Assembly (NCBI RefSeq): GCF_039523415.1
Contig: NZ_BAAAFG010000016.1
Coordinates: 372,001-436,000 of the forward strand
Origin: Gangjinia marincola
GTDB lineage: Bacteria > Bacteroidota > Bacteroidia > Flavobacteriales > Flavobacteriaceae
Length of the DNA: 64,000 nt
Reading direction: 5' to 3'
Below are positions 28,545 to 37,686 of the stretch, piece by piece; positions within the stretch are counted from its first letter, which is position 1; every line of letters begins with the position of its first letter. Position numbers and translations under genes: made by a program. The notes under the pieces are model-generated. The model was not told the DNA's origin and made no database searches. It saw only the letters and a list, made by a program, of their open reading frames with translations.

Positions 28545-29581
28545 ATATGTCTCTTCATCAGCACCCACATCGTCGTTTTAATATTCTTACTGGAGAGTGG
28601 ATACTGGTATCTCCTCACCGCACAAAACGACCCTGGCAAGGAAAAGTAGAAAAGAAAATCGATGATCACCGCCCTCCCCATGATGAGAATTGCTACTTAT
28701 GCCCGGGAAATAAAAGAACAAGTGGTGAAGTAAATCCTAACTATACCTCACCGTATTCTTTTGTAAATGACTTTTCGGCTTTACTCAACGATACTCCGCA
28801 ACAAAAATACGATCAGGAACTACTAAAAGCGAAGAGTGAACGCGGTATATGTAAAGTAATTTGTTTTTCACCTGATCATAGTTTAACCCTACCGCTCATG
28901 AGCGTTGAAGATATTACAGCGGTTATCAAACTTTGGCAGCAGGAGTACAAAATTCTTGGAGATCATGTTGATATTAATCATGTCCAAATATTTGAAAATA
29001 AAGGGCAAATGATGGGCTGTAGTAATCCTCACCCTCACGGGCAAATTTGGGCGCAAGAATCTGTTCCATTAGAAGTACAAAAGAAAACAACTCATTTTAA
29101 GCGTCACTTCCAAGAATCTGGGAGAAATCTATTAGAAGATTATCTCTCCCTAGAACTAAAAGAAGATAAGCGTGTGTTGTATGCGGATGATTATATGGTG
29201 ATCATCGTTCCATACTGGGCAGTATGGCCTTTTGAAGCAATGATTATCCCCAAAAAACGCGTGGCTCACCTCAATGAATTTAGCACATCGCAGGAGAAAT
29301 CTTTTGCTAAGGCCATCAAGCATCTCACTACGATTTATGACAATTTATTTGAAACCAGTTTTCCCTATTCGGCCGGGATTCATCAGGCTCCTACAGATGG
29401 TGAAGATCATCCAGAATGGCATCTACACATGTCATTCTACCCTCCTCTACTACGATCAGCTATCGTAAAGAAATTTATGGTTGGCTACGAGTTGTTTGCA
29501 GAACCTCAACGTGACATCACAGCAGAGCAAGCTGCAAACCGGTTAAAAGAACTATCTAATGTGCATTACACAAAGAGATAG
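28541..29581 (+). CDS. galT: Galactose-1-phosphate uridylyltransferase
   Basis: A 346-residue HIT-superfamily enzyme. Motifs seen are HPHRRFNILTGEWILVSPHR at the N-terminus, CYLCPGN (zinc site), CSNPHPHGQIWA with the nucleophilic His, and HLHMSFYPPLLRS near the end. It exchanges UDP-glucose and galactose-1-phosphate for UDP-galactose and glucose-1-phosphate. ATG at 28541 overlaps the galK stop by 4 bp, and a second ATG two codons later is an alternative start. No galE is visible in the window. Confidence 0.96.
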   Translation: MNMSLHQHPHRRFNILTGEWILVSPHRTKRPWQGKVEKKIDDHRPPHDENCYLCPGNKRTSGEVNPNYTSPYSFVNDFSALLNDTPQQKYDQELLKAKSERGICKVICFSPDHSLTLPLMSVEDITAVIKLWQQEYKILGDHVDINHVQIFENKGQMMGCSNPHPHGQIWAQESVPLEVQKKTTHFKRHFQESGRNLLEDYLSLELKEDKRVLYADDYMVIIVPYWAVWPFEAMIIPKKRVAHLNEFSTSQEKSFAKAIKHLTTIYDNLFETSFPYSAGIHQAPTDGEDHPEWHLHMSFYPPLLRSAIVKKFMVGYELFAEPQRDITAEQAANRLKELSNVHYTKR

Positions 29582-29656
29582 TGCAAATTTTTTCATCAAC
29601 CACTTAGGACGATGCAAAATAAAAATTACTCTTAAAGAATGATTCCCGATGTAAAA

Positions 29657-29679
29657 TTTGGTGTATTGTTTACACCAAA
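29657..29679. terminator. Stem-loop between convergent galT and galM
   Basis: TTTGGTGTA and TACACCAAA are perfect 9-bp arms around the loop TTGTT. The hairpin lies between two convergent genes. T tracts are weak on both sides, so termination is probable but not certain. Confidence 0.5.
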
Positions 29680-29759
29680 CCTAATCGAACCAGCAGAAAG
29701 CAATACTGATTTCCAATTTAACATCAGCATTCTCAAAACTCATCTTGTTAAACGAAACT

Positions 29760-30815
29760 CTACTCAGTAATCCCAAATTTGTAAATAGTCGTAGATCCAT
29801 ATTTTTGATCAGTCTGTAGTACTGGAGATGGAAAGTTTGGATGATTAGGGGAATCTGGATAATATTGGGTTTCTAAACAAAACCCTGTTCTGTTTTTATG
29901 AATTGAATTACCTCTTGAGTTTTCTAAAAAATTACCGGTATACAGCTGCATTCCAGGTTTATCAGTAAAAACATCTAACGTTCTGCCACTATCCTTTGCC
30001 CTGGAACTTGCGGCATGTACCAACGATTTGGCGTTAGATTTATTTGAATTTAGTACATAATTATGATCATAACCACCAGCATATCTTAACTGCTCCTCTT
30101 GGTTATTAATTCGCTTTCCGATAGCCGTGAAATTTCTAAAGTCGAAAGGTGTATTCTCAACAGATCTTAGTTCTCCTGTCGGAATTAGATTGTCCTTAAT
30201 TGGTGTAAAGTTGTCTGCCTTAATCTGAAGCTCATGCGCCAAAATTGAATTATTCGTATCTAATGATAAGTTAAAATAAGAATGATGCGTTAGATTTACG
30301 ATAGTCGTTTTATCTGAAGTTGCGCTGTATTGAATAATCAATTCGTTTTCGTCTGTCAAAGTATAGCGTGTCTTTACGTTTAAGGTTCCTGGGTAAGCAT
30401 TCAAATCTTCTGGGAACTCCGTTGCAAATTCAATCCAATTTTTGCCATGATCAATTACCTCCCAAACCGTATTATGAAAACCGTGCTCTCCCCCATGGAG
30501 ATGATTGCCTTGGTTGTTTTTATCTAGCACTATTTCTTGATCATCTAGTTGGAATTCGCCGTTAGCAATCCTATTTGCATATTGTCCTATTACCGCCCCT
30601 AGATACTTCTCTTCCTGATTTAAATATTCTTCTAATGTATTATATCTAAGTACTATCGTTTTAAAGATTCCATAACGATCAGGTGTAAGTAATTCAATAA
30701 GTCGTTGCCCGTAGTTAGTAAAGGTGGCGGTAAGTCCATTACTATTATAAAGCGTAAAGACGTCAACTAATTTATTTTCAGTATTCTGAATAAATTTTTC
30801 TATGGAAAAAGCCAC
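29760..30815 (-). CDS. galM: Aldose 1-epimerase (galactose mutarotase)
   Basis: A 351-residue galactose mutarotase-like protein with a GTG start at 30815. Family motifs include 'TFTNYGQRLIELLTPD', 'GAVIGQYANRIANG', 'NHLHGGEHGFHNTVWEV' with the catalytic-type His, 'NLTHHSYFNL', and 'GYDHNYVL'. It has no evident signal peptide. It interconverts the anomers of galactose released by beta-galactosidase for use by galactokinase. It faces galK-galT, so it has its own promoter. Confidence 0.93.
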   Translation of the reverse strand: MAFSIEKFIQNTENKLVDVFTLYNSNGLTATFTNYGQRLIELLTPDRYGIFKTIVLRYNTLEEYLNQEEKYLGAVIGQYANRIANGEFQLDDQEIVLDKNNQGNHLHGGEHGFHNTVWEVIDHGKNWIEFATEFPEDLNAYPGTLNVKTRYTLTDENELIIQYSATSDKTTIVNLTHHSYFNLSLDTNNSILAHELQIKADNFTPIKDNLIPTGELRSVENTPFDFRNFTAIGKRINNQEEQLRYAGGYDHNYVLNSNKSNAKSLVHAASSRAKDSGRTLDVFTDKPGMQLYTGNFLENSRGNSIHKNRTGFCLETQYYPDSPNHPNFPSPVLQTDQKYGSTTIYKFGITE

Positions 30816-31201
30816 CTTAAAAAAGAATTTTGAAAGATTGAAATACTAAATCGTAATATAACAATAATGAAAACAATGGGCATAGATTGATAATCTTTTG
30901 GCCAGCTCCGACCTCCCTTTAGTGCATGAAAGATACTTTTATTATTCTTTCACATGCCTGTAAATAAAAGAATATTTCAATGAAGTAATTTAAATTCTAA
31001 AAATCACCTAGGTTAAATTTTTGATAAACCCATGATCCTGTCAATAACTTTTAAAATATCTTTAGCGGAGACTAAATGTAATGAACCACAAATTTGAAAG
31101 CTTTACTTATTTATAATAATAGTAATGCTATTAAATAATTGTTAAATTGACATCTCCCTGGTTTTTATCTAAATATATTTGGCACAACAAAAACTAATTC
31201 A
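30816..31201. other. Intergenic region, galM and DUF2490 divergent promoters
   Basis: A gap of 386 bp with no credible coding sequence. It holds the galM leader on the minus strand and a good promoter for the downstream gene at 31174-31181. A loose inverted repeat (GCATGAAAG... TTTCACATGC, about 30923-30956) lies in the middle. Confidence 0.5.
31174..31181 (+). promoter_or_regulatory. Promoter -7 element of the DUF2490 gene
   Basis: TATATTTG is a perfect TAnnTTTG element 20 bp before the TTG start at 31202. A TTG at 31147-31149 lies 24 bases upstream, one more than the usual 17-23 spacing of flavobacterial promoters. Confidence 0.6.
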
Positions 31202-31900
31202 TTGAAAAAACATTTTTTATTACTCGTTTTCTCGATCGCCTGTGTAACTCAATCTATGGCTCAAAGTCCAGATGAAGATCAGCTAGGTGCATGGTATATG
31301 TATTTTTACAACGCTACGTTTAAAGATTCGAATTGGGGCGTTCAGGGAGATTTCCAATATCGGGATTGGCGCGGACTTGGAGACAGAGAACAGTTATTAT
31401 TGCGTTCTGGTCTTACGTATGTCCCCACAGAATCCAATGTAAAATTCACTTTAGGGTATGCGAATATATCAACTGGGATATATGGGACAGAAAGAGACAA
31501 TCCTTCGATTGAAAACAGGATCTATCAAGAAGCGTTATTTTCAAATACGCTACTAAAACGCTTATTGCTTACTCATCGAATGAGGTATGAGCAACGATGG
31601 GTAGAAAACCAAGACTTTAGAACCAGATTTCGTTATATGTTATTTGTAAATGTTCCGTTCAATAAACTTGATCTATCAAAGGGAGCGTTATATCTGGCAA
31701 CATATAATGAACTTTTTATCAATGGAGAACGTGATATTGGTGACGGAGCAAGCGTACAATACTTTGATAGGAACAGAACTTATTTAGGATTAGGCTATAG
31801 TCTTACTGACGGACTTAGACTACAATTGGGATGGATGCAACAAACCACAGTCAATTGGCAAAAAGGTCAGCTTCAATTTAGTTTACACCATACTTTTTAA
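31202..31900 (+). CDS. DUF2490-family outer-membrane barrel protein
   Basis: A 232-residue protein that starts at TTG (31202), since no ATG is available before the signal peptide KKHFLLLVFSIACVTQSMAQ. The mature part has alternating beta-strand patterns with many Tyr, Trp and Arg (WGVQGDFQYRDWRG, 'LLTHRMRYEQRWV') and ends LQFSLHHTF, typical of an outer-membrane barrel. It matches the DUF2490 pattern, whose function is unknown. The carbonic anhydrase gene follows 17 bp later, so they are likely co-transcribed. Confidence 0.75.
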   Translation: MKKHFLLLVFSIACVTQSMAQSPDEDQLGAWYMYFYNATFKDSNWGVQGDFQYRDWRGLGDREQLLLRSGLTYVPTESNVKFTLGYANISTGIYGTERDNPSIENRIYQEALFSNTLLKRLLLTHRMRYEQRWVENQDFRTRFRYMLFVNVPFNKLDLSKGALYLATYNELFINGERDIGDGASVQYFDRNRTYLGLGYSLTDGLRLQLGWMQQTTVNWQKGQLQFSLHHTF

Positions 31901-31917
31901 CAACAATTCTTACACTT

Positions 31918-32706
31918 ATGAAATCAATTAAATTATCATTATTTGCAGTATCAACTCTTCTATGCTTGGCATCTTGTCAAGAAGCCAAAGAAAATGAAAC
32001 CACCTCAACTTCAAATCAACAAGAATCGGATAGTACTCAGCAAGAGTTAGTTGACGAACGCGTGGTAAAAAGTATTCTTACAGCAGAAGAGCAGGCCGAG
32101 ATGACTCCTCAGGAAATTATCGGTCGCTTGAAAAAAGGGAATGAGAATTTTATGAATAATAATCTCACTCAACGCGACCACTCTGAGCAACGTAGAAAAG
32201 CCATGATTGGTCAATTTCCTAAAGCCATTGTATTATCCTGTGTTGATAGTCGCGTTCCTGTAGAGGATGTTTTTGATCTTGGAATAGGCGATATTTTTGT
32301 AGCGCGTGTTGCCGGCAACATTGAAAATGAGGCGATAGTGGGCTCAATGGAATTTGCTACCGCCGTAGCAGGATCTAAAGTGGTTATTGTAATGGGACAT
32401 ACTGCCTGTGGTGCAGTCAAATCAACCATTGACAATGTAGATGCGCGTTCTATGAACATGAACTCATTAGCAGATCTTATGGAGGAAATACGCCCTGCCA
32501 TTGAAGGTGTGGAAACCAGCGGTGAAAAGAGCTCAAAAAATACTGAGTTCACCAATGAAGTGATTACCAAGAATGCCATGAGGACGGTAAAAAACATTAA
32601 AGATGCTTCTCCTACAATGGCTAAAATGGAAGATGAAGGTAAAATCGCTATCGTTTCAGCCATCTACGATATGGAAACCGGAAAAGTTTCCTTCAATAAG
32701 GATTAA
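31918..32706 (+). CDS. Beta-carbonic anhydrase, exported lipoprotein
   Basis: A 262-residue protein with a lipoprotein signal (LLCLASC, Cys20) and an acidic, Ser/Thr-rich linker to about residue 45. The beta-carbonic anhydrase domain follows, with zinc ligands in LSCVDSRVP (Cys, with the Asp-Arg dyad) and GHTACGA (His and Cys). It interconverts CO2 and bicarbonate. Beta-class enzymes are usually cytoplasmic, so the lipoprotein signal implies a periplasmic or surface role, perhaps in inorganic carbon supply or pH control. It is followed by a clear terminator. Confidence 0.93.
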   Translation: MKSIKLSLFAVSTLLCLASCQEAKENETTSTSNQQESDSTQQELVDERVVKSILTAEEQAEMTPQEIIGRLKKGNENFMNNNLTQRDHSEQRRKAMIGQFPKAIVLSCVDSRVPVEDVFDLGIGDIFVARVAGNIENEAIVGSMEFATAVAGSKVVIVMGHTACGAVKSTIDNVDARSMNMNSLADLMEEIRPAIEGVETSGEKSSKNTEFTNEVITKNAMRTVKNIKDASPTMAKMEDEGKIAIVSAIYDMETGKVSFNKD

Positions 32707-32730
32707 ATATTCATTACAACAGTTTATCAC

Positions 32731-32758
32731 AACCCCTTAGAGTTACCTTTAAGGGGTT
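32731..32758 (+). terminator. Terminator after carbonic anhydrase
   Basis: AACCCCTTA (32731-32739) pairs with TAAGGGGTT (32750-32758) around a 10-nt loop and is followed by TAAATATT. It lies 25 bp after the stop codon. Confidence 0.7.
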
Positions 32759-32828
32759 TAAATATTGGTAGCAAATAATATCTTTCAAAACATTCATTTT
32801 ATTATATTCGAGATTCAATTGGTCGTAT

Positions 32829-34187
32829 ATGCAGCTCTTTAAAAAACTAACCAGAAAATACCAGCGATTTAAACTAGGTAAAACACCGCAACAAAATCTC
32901 TTTTACGGTTTTTTGTCTTATGTGATCATCGGCAGTATTTTGCTTTGTTTACCTTTTTTTCAAAAAACTTCTTCTTCTATTTTAGATCATCTTTTCATCG
33001 CTACTTCTGCTGTATCTACAACAGGATTAGTCACCATTAGCGTATTTGATACATATAATTTTGGAGGACAGCTTATTGTGATGCTGTTATTTCAACTAGG
33101 CGGTATTGGATACCTCACATTTACTACATTTATGCTTTTGTCGACCACACGAAAAATTACACGTTGGCACAAGTCTATTTTAAATTCAGAATTTACTCTA
33201 CCCGTAACCATTAAGATTAAAGACTTTCTAAAATCAGTGATTCTTTTTACAGCTATTATGGAAGTTCTTGGAGCAATTCTATTTTTTATTGCGTTTAAGG
33301 TTGAAGGAATGGCAACTGGAAACGCTTTGTGGAATGCAGTATTTCATAGTGTTAGTGCATTTTGCACTGCTGGCTTTAGCTTGTTCAATAGTGGTTTTAC
33401 AGAGTACGTTGATAATGGGCTGGTGAATTTTATTATATCATTTTTAGCCATCGCGGGCTCTCTTGGATTTATTGTAGTAACAGATTTTGTACTGTGGTTT
33501 AAAAACAAGTCACACAGCATAAGTTTTACCACAAAAATCGTTCTCGTTGGTTTTGCAATTCTCTTATCGTTTGGGTTTGGTTTCTTTTATTTTTATGAGC
33601 CTACAGTTACCTCTTTAGAAGGAAGTTCCAGATTATACGCTGCATTTTTTCAATCTATGACGGCTATGACTACGGTAGGTTTTAATACAGTTGACTTTGG
33701 CACATTTGTCATGCCAATGCTGGTCGCGACAGTCTTTTTAATGTATATTGGTGCATCACCCTCGGGTACAGCGGGAGGAATGAAAATAACTACACTCACC
33801 GCAGTCCTATCGATTATGAAAAGCAGACTGCGTGGCAGTAAGCGTATAACGTTTTTTGGTAAAGTAATACCTTTTGAACGTCTTTATATTGCTACTTCTT
33901 CTTTTATATTTTATACGTCTTTGATATTCTTAGGAGTATTTATACTTAGCTTTTCTGAAGGTTTTGACCTTGAAAAGATCATTTTTGAAGTTGCCTCGGC
34001 ATTAGGTACTGTAGGATTAAGTATGGGAATTACCGGTGATCTGTCCATCACAGGAAAAATCACCTTGATTTTTTTAATGTTTATTGGTCGTCTGGGAGTA
34101 CTTACCTTTGGTTTAGCAATTTGGTCTAAACGCGTCAATCAAGAATCTGATGATCTTGAAATCCCCGAAGATGACATCGCAGTTTAA
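32829..34187 (+). CDS. TrkH/KtrB-family potassium transporter subunit
   Basis: A 452-residue membrane protein of the TrkH/KtrB superfamily. It has four M-P-M-like repeats with filter-type segments 'ATSAVSTTGLVTI', 'SVSAFCTAGFSLF', 'SMTAMTTVGFNTV' and 'VASALGTVGLSMG', each with the conserved Gly. At about 450 residues it is KtrB-like. No TrkA/KtrA partner is encoded next to it, so the regulatory subunit must lie elsewhere. Its stop overlaps the stop of the convergent DUF3124 gene by 4 bp. Confidence 0.93.
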   Translation: MQLFKKLTRKYQRFKLGKTPQQNLFYGFLSYVIIGSILLCLPFFQKTSSSILDHLFIATSAVSTTGLVTISVFDTYNFGGQLIVMLLFQLGGIGYLTFTTFMLLSTTRKITRWHKSILNSEFTLPVTIKIKDFLKSVILFTAIMEVLGAILFFIAFKVEGMATGNALWNAVFHSVSAFCTAGFSLFNSGFTEYVDNGLVNFIISFLAIAGSLGFIVVTDFVLWFKNKSHSISFTTKIVLVGFAILLSFGFGFFYFYEPTVTSLEGSSRLYAAFFQSMTAMTTVGFNTVDFGTFVMPMLVATVFLMYIGASPSGTAGGMKITTLTAVLSIMKSRLRGSKRITFFGKVIPFERLYIATSSFIFYTSLIFLGVFILSFSEGFDLEKIIFEVASALGTVGLSMGITGDLSITGKITLIFLMFIGRLGVLTFGLAIWSKRVNQESDDLEIPEDDIAV

Positions 34188-34729
34188 TCCTCCAGAGCAG
34201 GTGAAGGCTCTTCAATTTCAATTCCGTTAGCTGTAAACGCAAATACTCTATTCCCTAAACCCCCAATCATTATAGCTTGAAATACAGGGGATACATGTTT
34301 TTTTCCATAGCATTCGATAATAAAATTTGCTCCAGAACCTCCTAAAGTATCCCTCTCCTCAATAATATAATCCAGTGTTTCCAAAGGATCGAGATAGATT
34401 TCACCATTTAAGTATTGACGTACCAGTTGACCTTGTGTATTAAAATAATCTACACGATTAATAAACAACGAGTCCCTTTCACTGGTGTTGCGAATGCTGA
34501 GTGTGGCAGTAAGTAAAGTTTTTTCTGCTCGTGTTCCTCGGTATATGTCAGAGTAAATGGGAACATAAATTTTACGCTTGCGGTAGGTAGAATCAATTTC
34601 CTTATTGTTTGTATACTGTAATGTTTGGGCTTCAACAATAGCTTCGGTACGTTGATTTGGGTTAGATTCAACGCAACTAATGCTCAATGTCGTGATGAAT
34701 AACAAGAATAGAAGAAGAAACCTTTTCAT
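34184..34729 (-). CDS. DUF3124-like lipoprotein
   Basis: A 181-residue protein with a lipoprotein signal (FITTLSISC, Cys19). The mature domain (YVPIYSDIY, 'LTATLSIRNTS--DSLFINRVDYFNTQGQLVRQYL', 'LETLDYIIEE') looks like DUF3124, a small beta-sandwich of unknown role. It converges on the K+ transporter gene with a 4-bp overlap of stop codons, so there is no room for a terminator between them. Confidence 0.7.
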   Translation of the reverse strand: MKRFLLLFLLFITTLSISCVESNPNQRTEAIVEAQTLQYTNNKEIDSTYRKRKIYVPIYSDIYRGTRAEKTLLTATLSIRNTSERDSLFINRVDYFNTQGQLVRQYLNGEIYLDPLETLDYIIEERDTLGGSGANFIIECYGKKHVSPVFQAIMIGGLGNRVFAFTANGIEIEEPSPALED

Positions 34730-35102
34730 ATGATAAATGATTATCGGTAAGAATCTCCCAAAATTAAGCTTTCTTAAACTAATTAATCCAGGTCATGACC
34801 AAATCTGTTTTCTCATCAACATCAAGAATGAATCCTACCGATAGATCTTCACAAGTCCACTTAACCTAAAAGCGATAATTTCAATGATTATCTGGTGTGA
34901 TTATAACCTTATAGTGAATACGTTACATCGCTTTTAAAAAAAGCTTAGGGTACTAAGCTGCAATGTGTAAGAACGAGTTTCTGGATCATTAAATACATAA
35001 AAATTTTCTTGCATATCACGTCAAATAATCCCAACGAATCCTTAAAATTAGTTTGGATCCTAAAATTACGATTAATTTTATAAGGTACTATAACTCCTAC
35101 TT
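34730..35102. other. Intergenic region between divergent genes
   Basis: A gap of 373 bp without a credible gene. On the minus strand CAAAATTA at 34760-34767 reads TAATTTTG, a perfect TAnnTTTG element for the DUF3124 gene 30 bp downstream. Nothing else with clear structure was seen. Confidence 0.5.
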
Positions 35103-36221
35103 GTGAAACCTATACGCCAAACTTTATTTTTTCTTCTTCTGCTAATTTTTTCAATGTCAATTTTCGGCCAAAAGGATGCTTCTGTTCAACATAAACTCAG
35201 CCTTTCGGCCTACGTTGATACGTACTTTGCCGGCTATGATAATGACCTTAACCAACAGGAATTTCAACCCTTTATTACTGTTGGAGCAAGAGATAATACC
35301 TTTGGGGTCAATGTTGCCCAAGTCGGGTTAAATTATATGCACGAAAAGATTCGTGGAAATTTTATTCTTCATTACGGCGATATCCCGCAAGCTACCTGGT
35401 CTGATGAGTTCAACGCCATTCAAGAGGCTAACGTTGGGGTTAAGATCATAGATGGATTGTGGTTGGATGCCGGTTTTTTTGCAACCCATATAGGGACAGA
35501 AAGTTTTTTACCTAAAAACAACCTGTTGAGTCATACTATGTACCTCACCTTTAATGAACCATTTTATCAAGCCGGAGCAAAATTAAGTTACGACACCCTG
35601 GAGAACTGGTATATCGAATTGTGGGCCCTTAACGGGTACAATAATTTTGTGGACAATAATGATGCTAAATCGCTGGGAACGCTGATTAACTATACTATAA
35701 GTAAAAATACTTCGATAACCTACACAAACCTCTACGGTCGGGAAAGTGAAGACAGCAGCCCAATAGATCAAGACCGCTTTTATCAAAACATCTATATTAA
35801 TCATCATTGGAATGAGAAAATATACCTCATAGCAGGTTTTGATTATGGTTTTCAAACCAACAGTGACTTGCAAGAAACAAATGAGACTGCTTCAATGTAC
35901 GGTGGTATGATAACAGCACGCTACCAGTTCAACCCTACATTTAGTGTAACAGGGCGAGCAGAGATTTTTAACGACAAAAATGGTTTCATAAGTGGAACTG
36001 TTATAGACGCGAATGGAAACGAAGCTGGCATAGAATTAACCGGATTTACCTTGGGAACAGAGTATCGACCCCTAGAGAATTCCTACTTGCGGGCAGAAGT
36101 TAGGAATACACGTGCGTCAGACGACCTGGAGATTTTCATGAAAAATGACGAATTAACAAATAATCGGTTTGAGGTTCTTTTTACCATGGGCATTGCATTT
36201 GAACAATTATTTGGTTTTTAA
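35103..36221 (+). CDS. Porin-like outer-membrane beta-barrel protein
   Basis: A 372-residue protein with a GTG start and a signal peptide (LFFLLLLIFSMSIFGQ). The rest is a chain of amphipathic strands with phrases of the OmpL/BBP2-type porin group (LSLSAYVDTYFAGYDND, 'FGVNVAQVGLNYMHEKIRGNFILHYGDIPQATW', 'AGFFATHIGTESF', 'YRPLENSYLRAEVRNT') and ends EQLFGF. It is probably a general or solute-specific outer-membrane porin. No operon partner is evident, and the next gene starts 76 bp later after a CGCTTCCGCGGAAGCG palindrome. Confidence 0.75.
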   Translation: MKPIRQTLFFLLLLIFSMSIFGQKDASVQHKLSLSAYVDTYFAGYDNDLNQQEFQPFITVGARDNTFGVNVAQVGLNYMHEKIRGNFILHYGDIPQATWSDEFNAIQEANVGVKIIDGLWLDAGFFATHIGTESFLPKNNLLSHTMYLTFNEPFYQAGAKLSYDTLENWYIELWALNGYNNFVDNNDAKSLGTLINYTISKNTSITYTNLYGRESEDSSPIDQDRFYQNIYINHHWNEKIYLIAGFDYGFQTNSDLQETNETASMYGGMITARYQFNPTFSVTGRAEIFNDKNGFISGTVIDANGNEAGIELTGFTLGTEYRPLENSYLRAEVRNTRASDDLEIFMKNDELTNNRFEVLFTMGIAFEQLFGF

Positions 36222-36235
36222 ATGTTACTTTTTTT

Positions 36236-36251
36236 CGCTTCCGCGGAAGCG
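36236..36251. repeat. CGCTTCCGCGGAAGCG palindromic repeat
   Basis: A perfect 16-bp palindrome between the porin and acyl-CoA dehydrogenase genes. It is a variant of the CGCTTTCGCGAAAGCG element found repeatedly in the window. Confidence 0.7.
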
Positions 36252-36297
36252 CACTAATAAAGAATACAAAACGCTACTAATTTTAATGTAAATAAAT

Positions 36298-37662
36298 ATG
36301 TTACAGCTATTCAAAAATATGAAGCAGATTATCAACCTAATGAAAGAGGTTGATTTTAAGCAACTTGTAGAGATTTCTGAAAAAATTGATCTAGCCAAGA
36401 TTATGAAATCTGTGGGTGAATTAAATGATGCCCAACTCAATGGATTGACTAAGATGCTGACTGAAAAAGCTAAAAAAGGACAGCATAAATTACCTCCCAT
36501 CGATGGTGATTTTTATGACTATGACCTAAAACTTACTCAAGAACAAAGAAACATACAGCTTAAGGTGCGAAATTTTATGGAAACTGAAGTTGAACCTATC
36601 GCTAATACATATTGGAATAGAGCTGAGTTCCCCATGGAAATTATTCCTAAACTCGCCAAACTAAATATTTGCGGTGTCGCGTATGAGGGCTACGATTGTC
36701 CAAACTTACCTTTTGTGATGGAGGGAATTATTGCCGAAGAGATTGCACGGGTAGACGTTTCAATTTCTACCTTTTTTGGAGTACACAGCGGGCTGGCCAT
36801 GGGATCAATTTATCTATGCGGCAGTGAAGAACAAAAACAAGAATGGCTGCCTAAAATGCAGCGGTTAGAAGCTATTGGAGCTTTTGGTCTTACAGAACCT
36901 AATGTGGGTAGTGGGGCTGCCGGTGGTCTTGAAACCACCTGTAGAAAAGAAGGAGATCACTGGATCATTAACGGACAAAAAAAATGGATTGGAAACGCCA
37001 CATTTTCAGACGTGACCATTATTTGGGCAAGAGAAATTAAAACTGATCAAGTAAAAGGCTTTTTAGTGCGCAAGGGAAATCCCGGTTTTAAAGCCGAAAA
37101 GATTGAAAACAAAATGGCATTACGTACCGTACAAAATGCCTTAATTACGCTTACAGATTGCCGAGTACCAGAGCAAGATCGACTACAAAAAGCTAACTCG
37201 TTTAGAGATACAGCCAAAGTACTAAGAATGACCAGAGCCGGTGTGGCGTGGCAAGCAATGGGTTGTGCGCGAGGCGCCTATGAGAGTGCATTAAAGTATA
37301 CAAAAAAAAGAGAGCAATTTGGAAAGCCCATCGCTAAATTTCAACTAATTCAAGATCATTTAGTTGAAATGTTGGCCAACCTCACCGCGATGAAAGCCAT
37401 GGTTTATCGTCTTTCTGAATTGCAAGACCAAGGCTTGCTTACCGATGAACATGCCTCACTCGCTAAAGTATTTTGCTCTATGCGAACCCGCGATGTGGTG
37501 AGCAGAGCAAGAGAAGTATTGGGAGGAAATGGAATTTTATTAGAATATGATGTTGCGCGATTTGTAGCCGATGCAGAGGCTATTTATTCGTATGAAGGAA
37601 CCAAAGAAATCAACTCACTTATCGTAGGTAGAGCTATTACAGGATATAGTGCGTTTGTATAA
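36298..37662 (+). CDS. Acyl-CoA dehydrogenase, glutaryl-CoA dehydrogenase-like
   Basis: A 454-residue flavoenzyme. Residues 1-58 are an extra helical N-terminal segment. The acyl-CoA dehydrogenase fold begins at about 75 (LTQEQRNIQLKVRNFME), with 'GAFGLTEPNVGSGA' and 'WIIN-G-KKWIGNA' for FAD and substrate binding, 'REQFGKPIAKFQLIQ', and 'ILLEYDVARF'. The end, 'YSYEGTKEINSLIVGRAITG', matches the glutaryl-CoA dehydrogenase group and supplies the catalytic Glu. Function on glutaryl-CoA itself is not proven. It probably forms an operon with the flavoprotein gene that begins 25 bp later. Confidence 0.87.
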   Translation: MLQLFKNMKQIINLMKEVDFKQLVEISEKIDLAKIMKSVGELNDAQLNGLTKMLTEKAKKGQHKLPPIDGDFYDYDLKLTQEQRNIQLKVRNFMETEVEPIANTYWNRAEFPMEIIPKLAKLNICGVAYEGYDCPNLPFVMEGIIAEEIARVDVSISTFFGVHSGLAMGSIYLCGSEEQKQEWLPKMQRLEAIGAFGLTEPNVGSGAAGGLETTCRKEGDHWIINGQKKWIGNATFSDVTIIWAREIKTDQVKGFLVRKGNPGFKAEKIENKMALRTVQNALITLTDCRVPEQDRLQKANSFRDTAKVLRMTRAGVAWQAMGCARGAYESALKYTKKREQFGKPIAKFQLIQDHLVEMLANLTAMKAMVYRLSELQDQGLLTDEHASLAKVFCSMRTRDVVSRAREVLGGNGILLEYDVARFVADAEAIYSYEGTKEINSLIVGRAITGYSAFV

Positions 37663-37686
37663 GAATAACATTTAAAAACCAATAAG

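Noticed and set aside
32211..32663. 150-codon open frame opposite the carbonic anhydrase
   Set aside because: It is a mirror frame of a well-supported gene, without a signal or family pattern.
36225..36500. 91-codon minus-strand frame over the acyl-CoA dehydrogenase start
   Set aside because: It overlaps the palindrome and a supported gene, and has no recognisable domain.
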